Below are positions 18,482 to 27,464 of a stretch of 64,000 bases of DNA, one piece after another (within the stretch, counting starts at the first letter, position 1; each line of letters begins with the position of its first letter). A program made the position numbers and the translations under genes. Below the pieces are notes generated by a model. The model was not told where the DNA came from, made no database searches, and was given only the letters and a program-made list of their open reading frames with translations. This DNA is from an uncultured cyanobacterium (GTDB taxonomy: Bacteria > Cyanobacteriota > Cyanobacteriia > Cyanobacteriales > Nostocaceae): NCBI GenBank assembly GCA_903848645.1, contig CAINGU010000040.1, positions 62,001 to 126,000 of the forward strand. The letters are read 5' to 3'.

Positions 18482-19591
18482 ATGGAAGTCAAAGCCGCAG
18501 TAGCATACACCCCAGGTAAACCCCTCACAATTGAAACCGTACAATTAGCAGCACCACAAGCAGGGGAAGTATTAATTGAGATTAAAGCCAGTGGGGTTTG
18601 TCATACTGATGCTTTTACCCTGTCTGGTGATGATCCTGAAGGGTTGTTTCCGGCCATTTTAGGACATGAAGGCGCTGGTATAGTTGTTGAAGTCGGGGCT
18701 GATGTCAAAAGTCTCAAAAGGGGAGATCATGTAATTCCTTTATACACCCCTGAATGTCGGCAATGTGATTATTGTTTGAGCTTTAAAACTAATCTCTGTC
18801 AAGCAATTCGCGGTACACAAGGACGGGGTTTAATGCCAGATGGCACTAGCCGTTTTAGTATCGGTGGCGACATGATTCACCATTACATGGGTACATCCAC
18901 CTTCGCTAATTATACGGTATTACCAGAAATCGCCGTTGCTAAAATTCGGGAAGATGCCCCTTTTGATAAAGTTTGTTATATCGGCTGTGGTGTCACAACA
19001 GGTATTGGTGCGGTTATCTATACAGCTAAAGTAGAACCAGGCGCAAATGTGGTAGTTTTCGGTTTGGGTGGCATTGGTTTAAACGTCATCCAAGGGGCGC
19101 GAATGGTGGGCGCAAATAAGATTATTGGTGTAGATATTAATCCTAAAAAACGCGAATTAGCTGAAAAGTTTGGGATGACGCATTTTGTCAATCCCCAAGA
19201 AGTTGCGGGTGATTTAGTTCCCTATTTAGTAGATTTAACAAAAGGTGGTGCTGACTATTCTTTTGAATGTATTGGTAATGTCAATATCATGCGTCAAGCT
19301 TTGGAGTGTTGTCATAAAGGTTGGGGTGTGAGTGTGATTATTGGTGTGGCTGGTGCGGGTAAAGAAATCAGCACTCGTCCATTTCAATTAGTAACGGGAA
19401 GAGTTTGGAAAGGTTCGGCTTTTGGTGGTGCAAGAGGGCGGACAGATGTGCCGAAAATTGTAGATTGGTATATGGATGGTAAGATCAATATTGATGATTT
19501 AATTACTCATGTAATGCCGATTGAAAGGATTAATGATGCTTTTGATTTGATGCACAAGGGGGAGTCTATTCGGAGTGTGGTGACTTTTTAG
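18482..19591 (+). CDS. frmA: S-(hydroxymethyl)glutathione dehydrogenase / class III alcohol dehydrogenase
   Basis: 369 aa from the ATG at 18482, preceded by AGGAG; an upstream in-frame start at 18401 would add 27 residues with no likeness to the family. Zinc-dependent, NAD-linked; oxidises S-hydroxymethylglutathione (formaldehyde detoxification) and reduces S-nitrosoglutathione. Visible: catalytic zinc Cys in [20 protein letters not shown], four structural-zinc Cys in [15 protein letters not shown], the class III hallmark [14 protein letters not shown], and the NAD-binding [13 protein letters not shown]. Length is exactly typical. Confidence 0.97.
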   Translation: MEVKAAVAYTPGKPLTIETVQLAAPQAGEVLIEIKASGVCHTDAFTLSGDDPEGLFPAILGHEGAGIVVEVGADVKSLKRGDHVIPLYTPECRQCDYCLSFKTNLCQAIRGTQGRGLMPDGTSRFSIGGDMIHHYMGTSTFANYTVLPEIAVAKIREDAPFDKVCYIGCGVTTGIGAVIYTAKVEPGANVVVFGLGGIGLNVIQGARMVGANKIIGVDINPKKRELAEKFGMTHFVNPQEVAGDLVPYLVDLTKGGADYSFECIGNVNIMRQALECCHKGWGVSVIIGVAGAGKEISTRPFQLVTGRVWKGSAFGGARGRTDVPKIVDWYMDGKINIDDLITHVMPIERINDAFDLMHKGESIRSVVTF

Positions 19592-19596
19592 GTTTT

Positions 19597-19620
19597 TTCT
19601 CACGCAGAAGCGCAAAGGAA
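19597..19620. repeat. Dispersed CACGCAGAGGCGCAGAGG-type repeat
   Basis: CTCACGCAGAAGCGCAAAGG, starting 6 bp after the ADH stop codon. Confidence 0.65.
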
Positions 19621-19661
19621 GAAAGGAGTTATAATTAATTCAAGTTCACCAGGTTTTAATT

Positions 19662-20159
19662 ATGCAGACACAAAAGGGGAAAGAATCCGCTGTAAACCTG
19701 AATAATCACCTTTATGAAACAGATTTTTACGCCTGGACTCAACAACAGGCTAATTTATTACGTTATCAACTATGGAATCAAGTTGATTTAGTTAATTTAA
19801 TTGAGGAAGTTGAATCTTTGGGGAGAAAGGAACGCCAAGAATTAAGAAGTCGTTTGAGTGTTTTAATTGGACATTTACTCAAGTGGGAATATCAATCATC
19901 AAAACGTAGTCGCAGTTGGTTAGCAACTATTCGGATTCAACGCCGGGATATTATAAAATTACTGCATGAAAATCCGAGTTTGCAGTCTTCTCTAGAAGTA
20001 GCACTTCAGGAAGCTTATGAAAATGCTAGGGATTTAGCATCAGGAGAAACCAATTTACCGTTATCAACCTTTCCTCCTCAATGCCTATATTTATGGGAAG
20101 ATTTAATAAACTTAAACTTTTATCCTGGTGAATCTGCAAATGATGATTTGATGGAATAA
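19662..20159 (+). CDS. DUF29 family protein
   Basis: 165 aa. The DUF29 signature is clear: LYETDFYAWTQQQANLLR, then LVNLIEEVESLGRKERQELRSRLSVLIGHLLKWEYQ and SWLATIRIQRRDI. The family is abundant in cyanobacteria and often mobile; its function is unknown. An internal start at about Met1 is fixed by the ATG following TTTTAATT. It converges with hemW, with 4 bp between stops. Confidence 0.92.
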   Translation: MQTQKGKESAVNLNNHLYETDFYAWTQQQANLLRYQLWNQVDLVNLIEEVESLGRKERQELRSRLSVLIGHLLKWEYQSSKRSRSWLATIRIQRRDIIKLLHENPSLQSSLEVALQEAYENARDLASGETNLPLSTFPPQCLYLWEDLINLNFYPGESANDDLME

Positions 20160-20163
20160 TCTA

Positions 20164-21348
20164 TCATTCTCCCAACTTTTCAAACAACTTCGCTAACATC
20201 ACGTTAGAAAATATAAAACCATCGGGATCGCTAAAACGCAACCTATCCCCAATGATCTTCACCCAACCTTGGGCAAAGTATGGTTGCAAACAGCTTTGAA
20301 TTTTCTCTACTTGATGATTGCCAAATTTTGTGGCCAGAGAATTTAAACTGATTCCTTCGGCTAACCGTAACCCTAACATTAAAGTTTCTAACAAAACATC
20401 TGCCTGTGGTGTGACTTCACAATCAATCACAGCACCATTTTTTAACCATTGGTAATATTCCTGGGTTTTGCGGGGACGGGTGAAGCGTTTACCTTGTATA
20501 TAGCTGGCTGCACCCATACCAAAGCCATAATAAGGGCGATTTTGCCAATAAACTCGATTATGCTGGCATTGATGTCCTGGTTGGGCATAATTGGAAATTT
20601 CGTAATGTTCGTACCCGGCATCAGTTAAGGTTTTTTGCCCCATTTGATACATTTTGACTGTGGTTTCATCTGTGGGTAAAGGGTGATCTCCCGGTTTGTA
20701 ATAACGATTGAAGGCTGTTCCCGGTTCAATGGTCAGGTCATAGATGGAAATGTGAGTTGGTGTGGCTGCTACAGCTTGGGTTAAGGAATCTTGCCATTGT
20801 GCTAAAGATTGATGCGGTAAGCCAGAAATCAAGTCTAAGCTAAATTCGGGAATCTCGACTTTGTGGATTAACTCTATAGCTGTAAATATATCTACAAGGG
20901 AATGCGATCGCCCAGCAGTTTTTAACAATTCTTCTTGGAAAGCTTGGACACCCAAACTGACGCGATTTACTCCTAAGCTGCGATAACCGGCGATATGTGC
21001 GAAATCAAACGTCCCTGGGTCAATTTCCATAGAGATTTCTACCTTAGACGCAATCCCAAATCGCTGTTCTAAGGTTGTCAATATAGATTGCAACTGTGTT
21101 GTTGATAATAACGAAGGAGTACCACCACCAAAAAAAATTGTTTGTAAAGGTTGACCATAAATTGGTGCAATTCTGATTTCTTGACATAAAACTTCAACAT
21201 ATTCGCCAATTGTCCCAGAATTTTCACCCCGTGAGCGATCGCCCACCACAAACACCGGAAAATCGCAATAAAAGCATCTTCGCCGACAAAAGGGAATATG
21301 CACATAAGCAGAACTGGGAATTCTCCAACCAATATCTTGTTGACTCAT
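20164..21348 (-). CDS. hemW: HemW-like radical SAM protein
   Basis: 394 aa from the ATG at 21348; the longer frame starts at TTG. HemN/HemW family: radical SAM cluster VHIPFCRRRCFYCDF (CX3CX2C) near residue 20, FFGGGTPSLL, EISMEIDPGTF, NRVSLGVQAFQ and the HemN C-terminal domain. The fourth cysteine that marks true oxygen-independent coproporphyrinogen oxidase HemN is absent (CDF, not CxC), so this is the HemW branch, believed to be a heme chaperone. Confidence 0.93.
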   Translation of the reverse strand: MSQQDIGWRIPSSAYVHIPFCRRRCFYCDFPVFVVGDRSRGENSGTIGEYVEVLCQEIRIAPIYGQPLQTIFFGGGTPSLLSTTQLQSILTTLEQRFGIASKVEISMEIDPGTFDFAHIAGYRSLGVNRVSLGVQAFQEELLKTAGRSHSLVDIFTAIELIHKVEIPEFSLDLISGLPHQSLAQWQDSLTQAVAATPTHISIYDLTIEPGTAFNRYYKPGDHPLPTDETTVKMYQMGQKTLTDAGYEHYEISNYAQPGHQCQHNRVYWQNRPYYGFGMGAASYIQGKRFTRPRKTQEYYQWLKNGAVIDCEVTPQADVLLETLMLGLRLAEGISLNSLATKFGNHQVEKIQSCLQPYFAQGWVKIIGDRLRFSDPDGFIFSNVMLAKLFEKLGE

Positions 21349-21601
21349 TCTGATCAATAGTGAAGTTAATTTAATCTGACTGTTAAAAATAATGAAAATG
21401 AGGAGTTTGTTTACAACTTTTTATCCTTTTTGCCTAAAAATAAAAATAATATGCAGTAAAAACCCTTTGGTTATAATGTTGGCATATTCTGTCTGCCTGA
21501 TCAGCTAGTATGATTTCATATTTCTGAATTTACCAAAAAGGATAGAAACAAGCATACTTTACTTTATCAAATACATACCGTTGTAGGAACATAACACAAC
21601 C

Positions 21602-22678
21602 ATGCTGGATGTCATTATTATTCTCTCATTTATCTTGGCAGCGGCGGGGATAGGTTATTTCAGCACCGATCTACTGCCCCCTGGTACTCTTAATGGAGTC
21701 ACTAATCTAGATGCCTTACGCTTAATTCTAGCCGTCTTTGCTGCCATTATTGGTGGTGCAGTCGGGCTGAGTTTCCAGACTACATACCGTCGTCTAGAAT
21801 CGCAAGTCCGGGAAATGCCCTTAGAAGTTATTTTAACCCGTGCCATTGGCTTAGTAATTGGGCTATTACTCGCCAATTTAATGTTAGCCCCGCTATTTTT
21901 ATTACCCATTCCCCCAGATTTTGGTTTTATTAAACCCCTTGTTGCCGTTGTTGGGAGTATTATCCTCTCTGTGACAGGGATGAACTTGGCAGATACTCAC
22001 GGACGGGGTTTGTTAAGATTAATTAACCCTAATACTGTAGAAAGTATGGTGGTGGAAGGAACTCTTAAACCTGCTAATACTAAGGTTTTAGATACTAGCT
22101 GTATTATAGATGGACGGATTGAAACATTACTAGAAACAGGGTTTTTAGAAGGGTTAATTCTTGTGCCTCAATTTGTTTTACAAGAATTACAACAAGTAGC
22201 CGACGCGAGTAAAGATCAAAAACGGGTGAGAGGAAGAAGAGGATTAGAAATTCTCAACCGGATTCGAGAAACTTACCCGGAACGCATTTTAATTAATCCT
22301 GTGGACTACGAAGATACTGCCACGGTTGATGCCAAATTAGTGCGTTTTGCTCAGGAAATCAATGGGACATTACTCACCAATGATTACAATTTGTCGAAAG
22401 TTGCTAGTGTGCAAAAAGTTCCAGTTTTGAATGTTCATGATTTAGTAAATGCTGTGCGTCCCACTTATTTACCTGGTGATAATCTGGATTTGAAAATTCT
22501 CAAAGAAGGAAAAGAACCAAGTCAAGGAATTGGCTATTTAGATGATGGCACAATGGTAGTAGTTGAAGAAGGTAGTCCTTATGTTGGTGGTGAATTGCGA
22601 GTAGTAGTTACCAGCGCTTTACAAACCTCCGCTGGGAGGATGATTTTTGCCAAACCCCAAGCTTCTGCCTTAGCGTAA
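21602..22678 (+). CDS. YacL-like integral membrane protein with PIN and TRAM domains
   Basis: 358 aa. Four hydrophobic segments in residues 1-130, then a PIN domain starting KVLDTSCIIDGRIETLLETGFLEG (Asp164 and Asp170 in the expected acidic positions), DAKLVRFAQEINGTLLTNDYNLSKVA with later acidic residues, and a C-terminal TRAM-like RNA-binding domain (about 285-350, GIGYLDDGTMVVVEEG). Same architecture as Bacillus YacL. Probably a membrane-tethered nuclease; substrate unknown. Preceded by a 253-bp spacer with no clear element. Confidence 0.92.
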   Translation: MLDVIIILSFILAAAGIGYFSTDLLPPGTLNGVTNLDALRLILAVFAAIIGGAVGLSFQTTYRRLESQVREMPLEVILTRAIGLVIGLLLANLMLAPLFLLPIPPDFGFIKPLVAVVGSIILSVTGMNLADTHGRGLLRLINPNTVESMVVEGTLKPANTKVLDTSCIIDGRIETLLETGFLEGLILVPQFVLQELQQVADASKDQKRVRGRRGLEILNRIRETYPERILINPVDYEDTATVDAKLVRFAQEINGTLLTNDYNLSKVASVQKVPVLNVHDLVNAVRPTYLPGDNLDLKILKEGKEPSQGIGYLDDGTMVVVEEGSPYVGGELRVVVTSALQTSAGRMIFAKPQASALA

Positions 22679-23034
22679 GGAATATGGCACGGAAAACTAG
22701 AGTTAAACTATGCAAATCGGTGTGGGGAAACTGCACCGATTTTGTTGATTAAGCTGAATATCAAGAAGTTCTGCAAACTAGAGAAGAAATTTATCAATAC
22801 TGGGAAGAACGTAACCGCGAACACTTTGCAAAAATCGCAGCAAAACCACAAAAGCCCGAAAAACAGGCTCTTTGGGCGAAACTTGAGGAGCAAAAAGCCC
22901 AACGTACCTCAATAAAGCCATGATATTTTTAGTGGATTACAATCTTGATGGATACCGGCTTTTCATTCCATAAACATAATAAAACAGTTTCATAATTGCT
23001 TCAGTGTCAGATATTTGATATTCTCTAACTATCA
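22679..23034. other. 356-bp intergenic region with a start-less open frame
   Basis: Between the YacL-like gene and the convergent VanY gene. It contains the open frame listed separately; the rest has no recognised element. Confidence 0.5.
22753..22923 (+). pseudogene. Start-less coding remnant (56 codons)
   Basis: Open frame bounded upstream by TAA (22750-22752) and ending TGA at 22921-22923, with no ATG, GTG or TTG start. The peptide is charged and helical (contains REEIYQYWEERNREHF and KQALWAKLEEQK), so it reads as real protein that has lost its start. The family is not recognised. Confidence 0.4.
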
Positions 23035-23832
23035 TTATGGTGTTTTCACAGGTTTGATATTTTTGGCTTTATAAAATGTTTCTAAACTATCAGTATCACC
23101 TACAAAACGCCAATGCCAAGGTTCATAACTCACACCTTGGAGGTTATTTTTAGGAAAGGAAATTTCAAAACTAAACTTAGCCGCATTAGCTTGTAACCAC
23201 TGATAAGCTTTGGTATTATCAAAATTGGCTTGGAGATTAGTTGCTGGGACTGCGCCATCGCCAACATCTACAGCATAACCTGTATGATGTTCACTATGAT
23301 TTGGTGGTGCGCTAAGGGCTGCCCTTTCTGCTGGGGTTTGATTCCGCTGTGCGCCAACACCAAAAAATAACTGCTTTTGCTCTTGTACAGAACGAAAGCC
23401 AGAAATTGGGACTAAAATCACACCCGCACTTCTAGCGGCTTGTACCATGGCTTGAAATTTGACAGCGGCAGCTTTTCGCATTCTAATTCTACTGTCACCT
23501 GTAATTGGGGCTAATTCTGATTCTGGTGCTTCTGAATATAGGAAATGTCCCAACACCGTATCATTATTAACTGGGTTAGTTGTAGCGATAGGTGTAGAAC
23601 TAATTGGTTGAGCTACAGAATTAGCAGTTGGCTTAGGTGTCGTCAGCGAAAATAAAAAACCACTGATGACAGCCAGCAGCAAGAATCCAGCAAATCCACC
23701 TATAATCAAAACCACAGGTTGTATTTTTATCTTACTTCCTGCATCATTGGTATCGCGCACAGCCGCTGGAATATCATCACTAGAGTGAGGATATGAATTG
23801 TGCGGTTTTTTAGGAAACCCAGCTTTATTCAA
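23035..23832 (-). CDS. VanY-type D-alanyl-D-alanine carboxypeptidase
   Basis: 265 aa. Single N-terminal TM (about residues 39-62), a Pro/Thr-rich linker, then the LAS/VanY zinc peptidase domain: ISGFRSVQEQ, the SxHxxGxAxD zinc motif as SEHHTGYAVDV (His183, Asp189), and EPWHWRF (catalytic Glu237, zinc His240). It trims the terminal D-Ala from peptidoglycan stem peptides in the periplasm. Length is normal. No obvious operon partner. Confidence 0.93.
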   Translation of the reverse strand: MNKAGFPKKPHNSYPHSSDDIPAAVRDTNDAGSKIKIQPVVLIIGGFAGFLLLAVISGFLFSLTTPKPTANSVAQPISSTPIATTNPVNNDTVLGHFLYSEAPESELAPITGDSRIRMRKAAAVKFQAMVQAARSAGVILVPISGFRSVQEQKQLFFGVGAQRNQTPAERAALSAPPNHSEHHTGYAVDVGDGAVPATNLQANFDNTKAYQWLQANAAKFSFEISFPKNNLQGVSYEPWHWRFVGDTDSLETFYKAKNIKPVKTP

Positions 23833-24000
23833 GTTTTTGCTCCTGTTTGTGTTTAATAGTTAAAGAAGAAAAGAGGCATAGCGCAGTAGTTTTTTTAATG
23901 CTTAATTTTGAATTGTTTTAGGTATAATCTTGATAAATCTTTGAGAACTATATATCAAACTATAGGAATCATAAATGATATTTGGAAAATTTTAAGTAGT

Positions 24001-24056
24001 GTAGCGTGGGCAATGCCCACCAAAACCCCCCTACGGTGGGCATTGCCCACCCTACG
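24001..24056. repeat. Large hairpin repeat built on GTGGGCAATGCCCAC
   Basis: 21-bp arms (24001-24021 and 24036-24056) pair with one mismatch; each arm is itself a palindrome. A dispersed cyanobacterial palindrome type. Possible terminator or MITE. Confidence 0.75.
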
Positions 24057-24084
24057 GATATTTCAACAATCAAATATTAGTCCT

Positions 24085-24189
24085 ATAGTACACAACGGCG
24101 TAAATCAACCAACCATTAAAAATCCCTGAAAAGCTGATACAATCTGCTTTTTTAATTTTTAATTTTTAATTCCACGCTGCGGTACTAGT
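24085..24189. mobile_element. MITE-like element, ACTAGTAC family, copy 1
   Basis: About 105 bp. The left end TAGTACACAACGGCG and right end CGCTGCGGTACTAGT are imperfect inverted repeats. The left inner part (CGGCGTAAATCAACCAACCATT) is nearly identical to 26890-26910 in copy 2. The interior contains TTTTTAA heptamers. No coding capacity of its own. Confidence 0.7.
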
Positions 24190-24290
24190 CTGATTCTAGC
24201 AGCGATGGTAACATCTCCATTAGTAGCCGCCTCGGTATTAATGGCAATCTGGATATTATTGTCCACATTCTGCACTTCAGTTTGTAACAT
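24159..24290 (-). pseudogene. Truncated small gene cut by the MITE-like element
   Basis: ATG at 24290, 43 codons, TAA at 24159. The first ~33 residues (MLQTEVQNVDNNIQ... TIAARI) read like an ordinary protein N-terminus; the last ~10 are encoded by the right end of the MITE-like element, which also supplies the stop. The rest of the original gene is not visible beyond the element. Family not recognised. Confidence 0.35.
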
Positions 24291-24356
24291 AAAAAGTCAC
24301 ACAAAAGCTATATGTACTTAGTAAGTATTTTGGTAAATTAAGTTAACAGTAGAACT

Positions 24357-25097
24357 ATGATATTTAGAACAATCAATCCTATTAAAGCATCAATTAGAGT
24401 TATAATTCTCAGTATTTGTTTAGCTGGAGGCAATGTCTTTGCTCAAACATTATCACTTTCGCCTAACTTGATTGGTTTTGATACTCCTGAAGGTGAAACT
24501 TTATTAATTGCCAGTAAATCAAAAAATGATTTCTTTCCATTAAGTACACAATTTGTTACACAAAGTAATCAAGCATATTGTGGAGTTGCTAGTATTGTCA
24601 TGGTACTAAATAGTTTGAAAATTCCCGCACCAGAAGCACCTGAATATAAACCATTTCGGGTATTTACCCAAAATAACTTTTTTAGTTATGAAAAAACTAG
24701 AAATGTAGTAACTCCTGAAGTTGTTTCTCGTCAAGGTATGACTTTAGATCAGTTGGGAGGATTGCTAGAAAGTTACAATGTGCAAGTTAAGGTTTATCAT
24801 GCAAGTGATACGAATTTAGATCAGTTTCGCAATTTAGCAGCAGAGAATTTAAAACAACCAGGAAACTTTGTGATTATTAACTATTTGCGTAAAGAGATTG
24901 GTCAAGAAAGAGGTGGGCATATTTCGCCTTTAGCAGCATACAATGAACTCACAGATAGATTTTTAATTATGGATGTTGCTCGCTATAAATATCCACCAGT
25001 TTGGGTAAAAACAGTAGATTTATGGAAAGCCATGAATACAGTTGATTCAACTGCTGAAAAAACACGCGGCTTTGTATTTGTCAGTAAGAAATCATAA
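24357..25097 (+). CDS. Phytochelatin synthase family protein (primitive, single-domain)
   Basis: 246 aa, only the papain-like N-terminal domain, as in other cyanobacterial homologues. Signal-peptide-like start (about residues 1-30, ending VFAQ). Catalytic triad visible: Cys75 in NQAYCGVASIVMVLN, His188 in GGHISPLAAY, Asp206 in LIMDVARYKYPPVWV. Known: bacterial forms mostly hydrolyse glutathione to gamma-Glu-Cys rather than making phytochelatin chains. The signal peptide places it outside the cytoplasm. The next gene, 24 bp downstream, is a secreted peptidoglycan-binding protein. Confidence 0.92.
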   Translation: MIFRTINPIKASIRVIILSICLAGGNVFAQTLSLSPNLIGFDTPEGETLLIASKSKNDFFPLSTQFVTQSNQAYCGVASIVMVLNSLKIPAPEAPEYKPFRVFTQNNFFSYEKTRNVVTPEVVSRQGMTLDQLGGLLESYNVQVKVYHASDTNLDQFRNLAAENLKQPGNFVIINYLRKEIGQERGGHISPLAAYNELTDRFLIMDVARYKYPPVWVKTVDLWKAMNTVDSTAEKTRGFVFVSKKS

Positions 25098-25121
25098 AAA
25101 AATCATCATCATTTTAAATAT

Positions 25122-25889
25122 ATGAAAGTTAGTTTGATAGCAACTATCCACAATTACATGAGCCTAAATTCTTGGTATTGCTTACTCTTGTTCACCACCA
25201 CACCCGTATTGATTAGTTCCTCTGCTTTAATATCAACAGCAACACCAGTCACAATTGCCCAAGTTAACACAGAAGTTAAAATTAATCGTCCTCCTCTCAA
25301 CTTAGGTAGTCAAGGTGAACGAGTGACAGAACTCCAAGCCGCTTTGAAATTACTGGGCTTTTATTCAGGTGCTGTGGATGGTACATATAAACAAGATACA
25401 GTTATTGCTGTTTCCCAATTTCAGCAAGCTGCTGGCTTAAATCCCAGTGGTAATGTAGATAATATCACTTGGCAAAGACTGTTTCCCAGCCCTTCAAATA
25501 TTATTGCTTCCGCGCCTAATCCTGTCAGTAATTATACTACTGTTCCCACCAAACCTACTAGAGTTATAAAACCACCAACTAGACGCACAATTCCCAAAAA
25601 TCAACCTAATATTAGTAGTCAAGCCACTCCTCTTAATCAGCAAGTACCAAGTATCCAGTATACTCCCGAAGGATGGCCAATTTTGCGTTTAGGCATGAGT
25701 GGGACAGAAGTAATTAAGTTGCAAAAACAACTACAAAATCTGGGGTTTTTAACTGGTACGATAGATGGAGATTTCGGAGTATCCACAGAAGCAGCAGTCA
25801 AAGCTGCTCAAACTCGTTATGGTTTAAAACCTGATGGTGTTGTCGGTGGTGGTACATGGAAAGTTTTCTTAAAACGCACTTCCCAGTAA
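25122..25889 (+). CDS. Secreted protein with two peptidoglycan-binding (PG_binding_1) domains
   Basis: 255 aa. N-terminal hydrophobic signal (about residues 15-45). Domain 1 starts NLGSQGERVTELQAALKLLGFYSGAVDGTY and domain 2 LRLGMSGTEVIKLQKQLQNLGFLTGTIDGDF; a Pro/Thr/Asn-rich linker of ~60 residues joins them. No catalytic domain is attached, so it is a wall-binding protein or adaptor. It lies 24 bp after the phytochelatin synthase-like gene and 15 bp before the holin-like gene, so the three may be one transcript. Confidence 0.9.
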   Translation: MKVSLIATIHNYMSLNSWYCLLLFTTTPVLISSSALISTATPVTIAQVNTEVKINRPPLNLGSQGERVTELQAALKLLGFYSGAVDGTYKQDTVIAVSQFQQAAGLNPSGNVDNITWQRLFPSPSNIIASAPNPVSNYTTVPTKPTRVIKPPTRRTIPKNQPNISSQATPLNQQVPSIQYTPEGWPILRLGMSGTEVIKLQKQLQNLGFLTGTIDGDFGVSTEAAVKAAQTRYGLKPDGVVGGGTWKVFLKRTSQ

Positions 25890-25904
25890 CTTTAATATCA
25901 AACT

Positions 25905-26258
25905 ATGAAGCACTTTCTCTTAACTTGGCTTGGTACTGCGGTAGCGTTATTAATTACGGCTAAAATTGTTCCTGGTATCATTCTCACTAGTTTTACTGCT
26001 GCTTTAATTGCCGCTATTGTGATTGGTTTGGTAAATGCCATTGTCCGGCCAATTTTGCAGATTTTAGCATTTCCGATTACCTTAATTACTTTGGGTTTAT
26101 TTACTCTTGTGATTAATGCCTTAACTCTATGGTTTGCTAGTACGATAACTTCCAGTTATGGTTTTGAAATTCGGGGTTTTATTCCCGCTTTTTTAGGTTC
26201 AATTGTTTTATCAATTGTCTCTGGTATTATTAACCAGATTGTTAATGTAGTTGATTAG
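25905..26258 (+). CDS. Phage-holin-family / YvlD-like membrane protein
   Basis: 117 aa with four hydrophobic segments. Contains the family signature NAIVRPILQILAFPITLITLGLFTLVINALTLW (in two parts). COG1950 'holin family 4' proteins are widespread chromosomal membrane proteins, not evidence of a prophage; function unknown. Its last 4 bp overlap the convergent CbiG-like gene. Confidence 0.9.
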   Translation: MKHFLLTWLGTAVALLITAKIVPGIILTSFTAALIAAIVIGLVNAIVRPILQILAFPITLITLGLFTLVINALTLWFASTITSSYGFEIRGFIPAFLGSIVLSIVSGIINQIVNVVD

Positions 26259-26716
26259 AATATCAGGTTATCACTTTTAGCAACAGCTATTGTTACTGTT
26301 CCTGCTTCTCCTTGTAATCGAAAAATCTGTTTAGGAACTAATAACGTTATTTCCGCAGATGTAATTTCCGAAGCGGCGAGAATGGCTGATGCCTCCGCTA
26401 CGCTAGATGTTCCCATTAACTTAGTAATACTATTATTAGGATTGGGAACAAATACATTATTTAAAAGTTCGGCACTAAAGGTTTTTAAAGGTAGTTTTTC
26501 TAAGTTACAAAATTCTAGCAAACCAATTTCCGAAGCTTTTTTATCAATAGTTGCAATTCCAGCTATTTGACTATAAATAAGTTGGTATTCTTGAAAAACT
26601 TTTTTAATTGCTGTGTTAATCAATTGTTGGGAAATTCCTTTTTGACAACCAATTCCTACCCATAAAGTTTTTTTATATGCCAGATTATGCACTTTGTTTT
26701 GTAATATTAAGGACAA
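26255..26716 (-). CDS. CbiG C-terminal domain protein (cobalamin biosynthesis)
   Basis: 153 aa. Matches only the C-terminal domain of CbiG/CobE: WVGIGCQKGISQQLI, IAGIATIDKKASEIGLLEF, SSVAEASAILAAS and the LLVPKQ..GTVTIAVA end. In the full-length enzyme (cobalt-precorrin-5A hydrolase) an N-terminal domain precedes this. Here it is stand-alone, as in CobE-like arrangements; the partner domain is not in this window. The first ATG at 26716 gives MSLILQNKVHNLAYKK. Confidence 0.85.
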   Translation of the reverse strand: MSLILQNKVHNLAYKKTLWVGIGCQKGISQQLINTAIKKVFQEYQLIYSQIAGIATIDKKASEIGLLEFCNLEKLPLKTFSAELLNNVFVPNPNNSITKLMGTSSVAEASAILAASEITSAEITLLVPKQIFRLQGEAGTVTIAVAKSDNLIF

Positions 26717-27037
26717 AGCTTGGGGAATGTAGCAGTGATCTGATCCACCCCTATCCTATCGCAAGCAGACCCTTGCTACATTTAAAAAAGTCCCACTGCT
26801 ATTAACTGAGGTTAACAACGAAGTCTATACTCATTTAACTACTCTTTCCCCTTTACAGCAGCGTATTCTTATTTTACTAGTACAGCACGGCGTAAATAAA
26901 CCAACCATTCTAAATCTCCGACAATCCTATGCTGTCTTCGTTTTGACTTTTGACTTTTGACTTTTGACTTCCGCCCTGCGGTACTAGTCATCTTAAATGT
27001 CACAATATAAATTGTTAACTTTTTTGAAACTCAGATC
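26717..27037. other. 321-bp intergenic region with a coding remnant and a MITE-like element
   Basis: A plus-strand frame without a start (open from about 26739) encodes LLLTEVNNEVYTHLTTL and SPLQQRILILL and continues into the MITE-like element at 26876. It looks like the end of a broken gene of unknown family. The DUF427 start follows. Confidence 0.45.
26876..26988. mobile_element. MITE-like element, ACTAGTAC family, copy 2
   Basis: 113 bp bounded by ACTAGTACAGCACGGCG and the complementary CCGCCCTGCGGTACTAGT (inverted repeats with few mismatches). The interior carries four TTTTGAC heptamers (26941-26970). Shares ends and the CGGCGTAAAT..ACCAACCATT segment with copy 1, but the heptamer core differs. 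Confidence 0.75.
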
Positions 27038-27322
27038 ATGCCAAAAGCAATTTGGAATGGCGCTACTTTAGCCGAAAGTGATAATACCGTAGTTGTCGAA
27101 AACAATCATTATTTCCCTGCTGACGCTATTAACAAGCAATACTTTACACAGAGCAGCACTCACACCACTTGTCCCTGGAAAGGAGTTGCTAGTTACTACA
27201 GTGTTGAAGTTAATGGACAAGTTAATAAAGATGCAGCTTGGTACTATCCTAGCACTAAGGAAAAAGCCAAAAATATAGAAGGTTATGTTGCTTTCTGGAA
27301 AGGTGTAAAAGTCGAAGCTTAG
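27038..27322 (+). CDS. DUF427 domain protein
   Basis: 94 aa, the full length of the DUF427 fold: MPKAIWNGATLAESDNTVVVENNHYFP, then TTCPWKGVASYYSVEV and AAWYYPSTKEKAKNIEGYVAFWKGV. Function not established; a small soluble beta-rich protein. A hairpin repeat lies downstream. Confidence 0.93.
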   Translation: MPKAIWNGATLAESDNTVVVENNHYFPADAINKQYFTQSSTHTTCPWKGVASYYSVEVNGQVNKDAAWYYPSTKEKAKNIEGYVAFWKGVKVEA

Positions 27323-27360
27323 ACTAAGATTAAATTACCATAGGTTAGTCTAGCCATTCT

Positions 27361-27414
27361 AGCCGGGGAATTAATTCCCTGGCTAATAATAGCTAAAGTC
27401 GATTTTAACCGACT
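27361..27414. terminator. Two hairpins downstream of the DUF427 gene
   Basis: AGCCGGGGAATT pairs with AATTCCCTGGCT (27361-27384, one mismatch); a second AGTCG...CGACT stem follows at 27397-27414. This composite is a recurrent cyanobacterial intergenic sequence and could terminate transcription from both sides. Confidence 0.55.
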
Positions 27415-27464
27415 AAATTGTTTTTTATTTTTGGAAGTTCAAGGAAGTTTATCTACATCTATTT

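Larger units (their letters stand above)
23833..24356. other. 524-bp repeat-rich intergenic region
   Basis: Holds a 56-bp hairpin element (24001-24056), a MITE-like element (24085-24189) and a short truncated minus-strand frame (24159-24290), listed separately. No tRNA or other RNA gene seen. Confidence 0.7.

Noticed and set aside
24006..24052. Prophage or phage signals, including the holin-like gene at 25905
   Set aside because: COG1950 holin-like proteins are ordinary chromosomal genes; no capsid, tail, integrase or terminase found.
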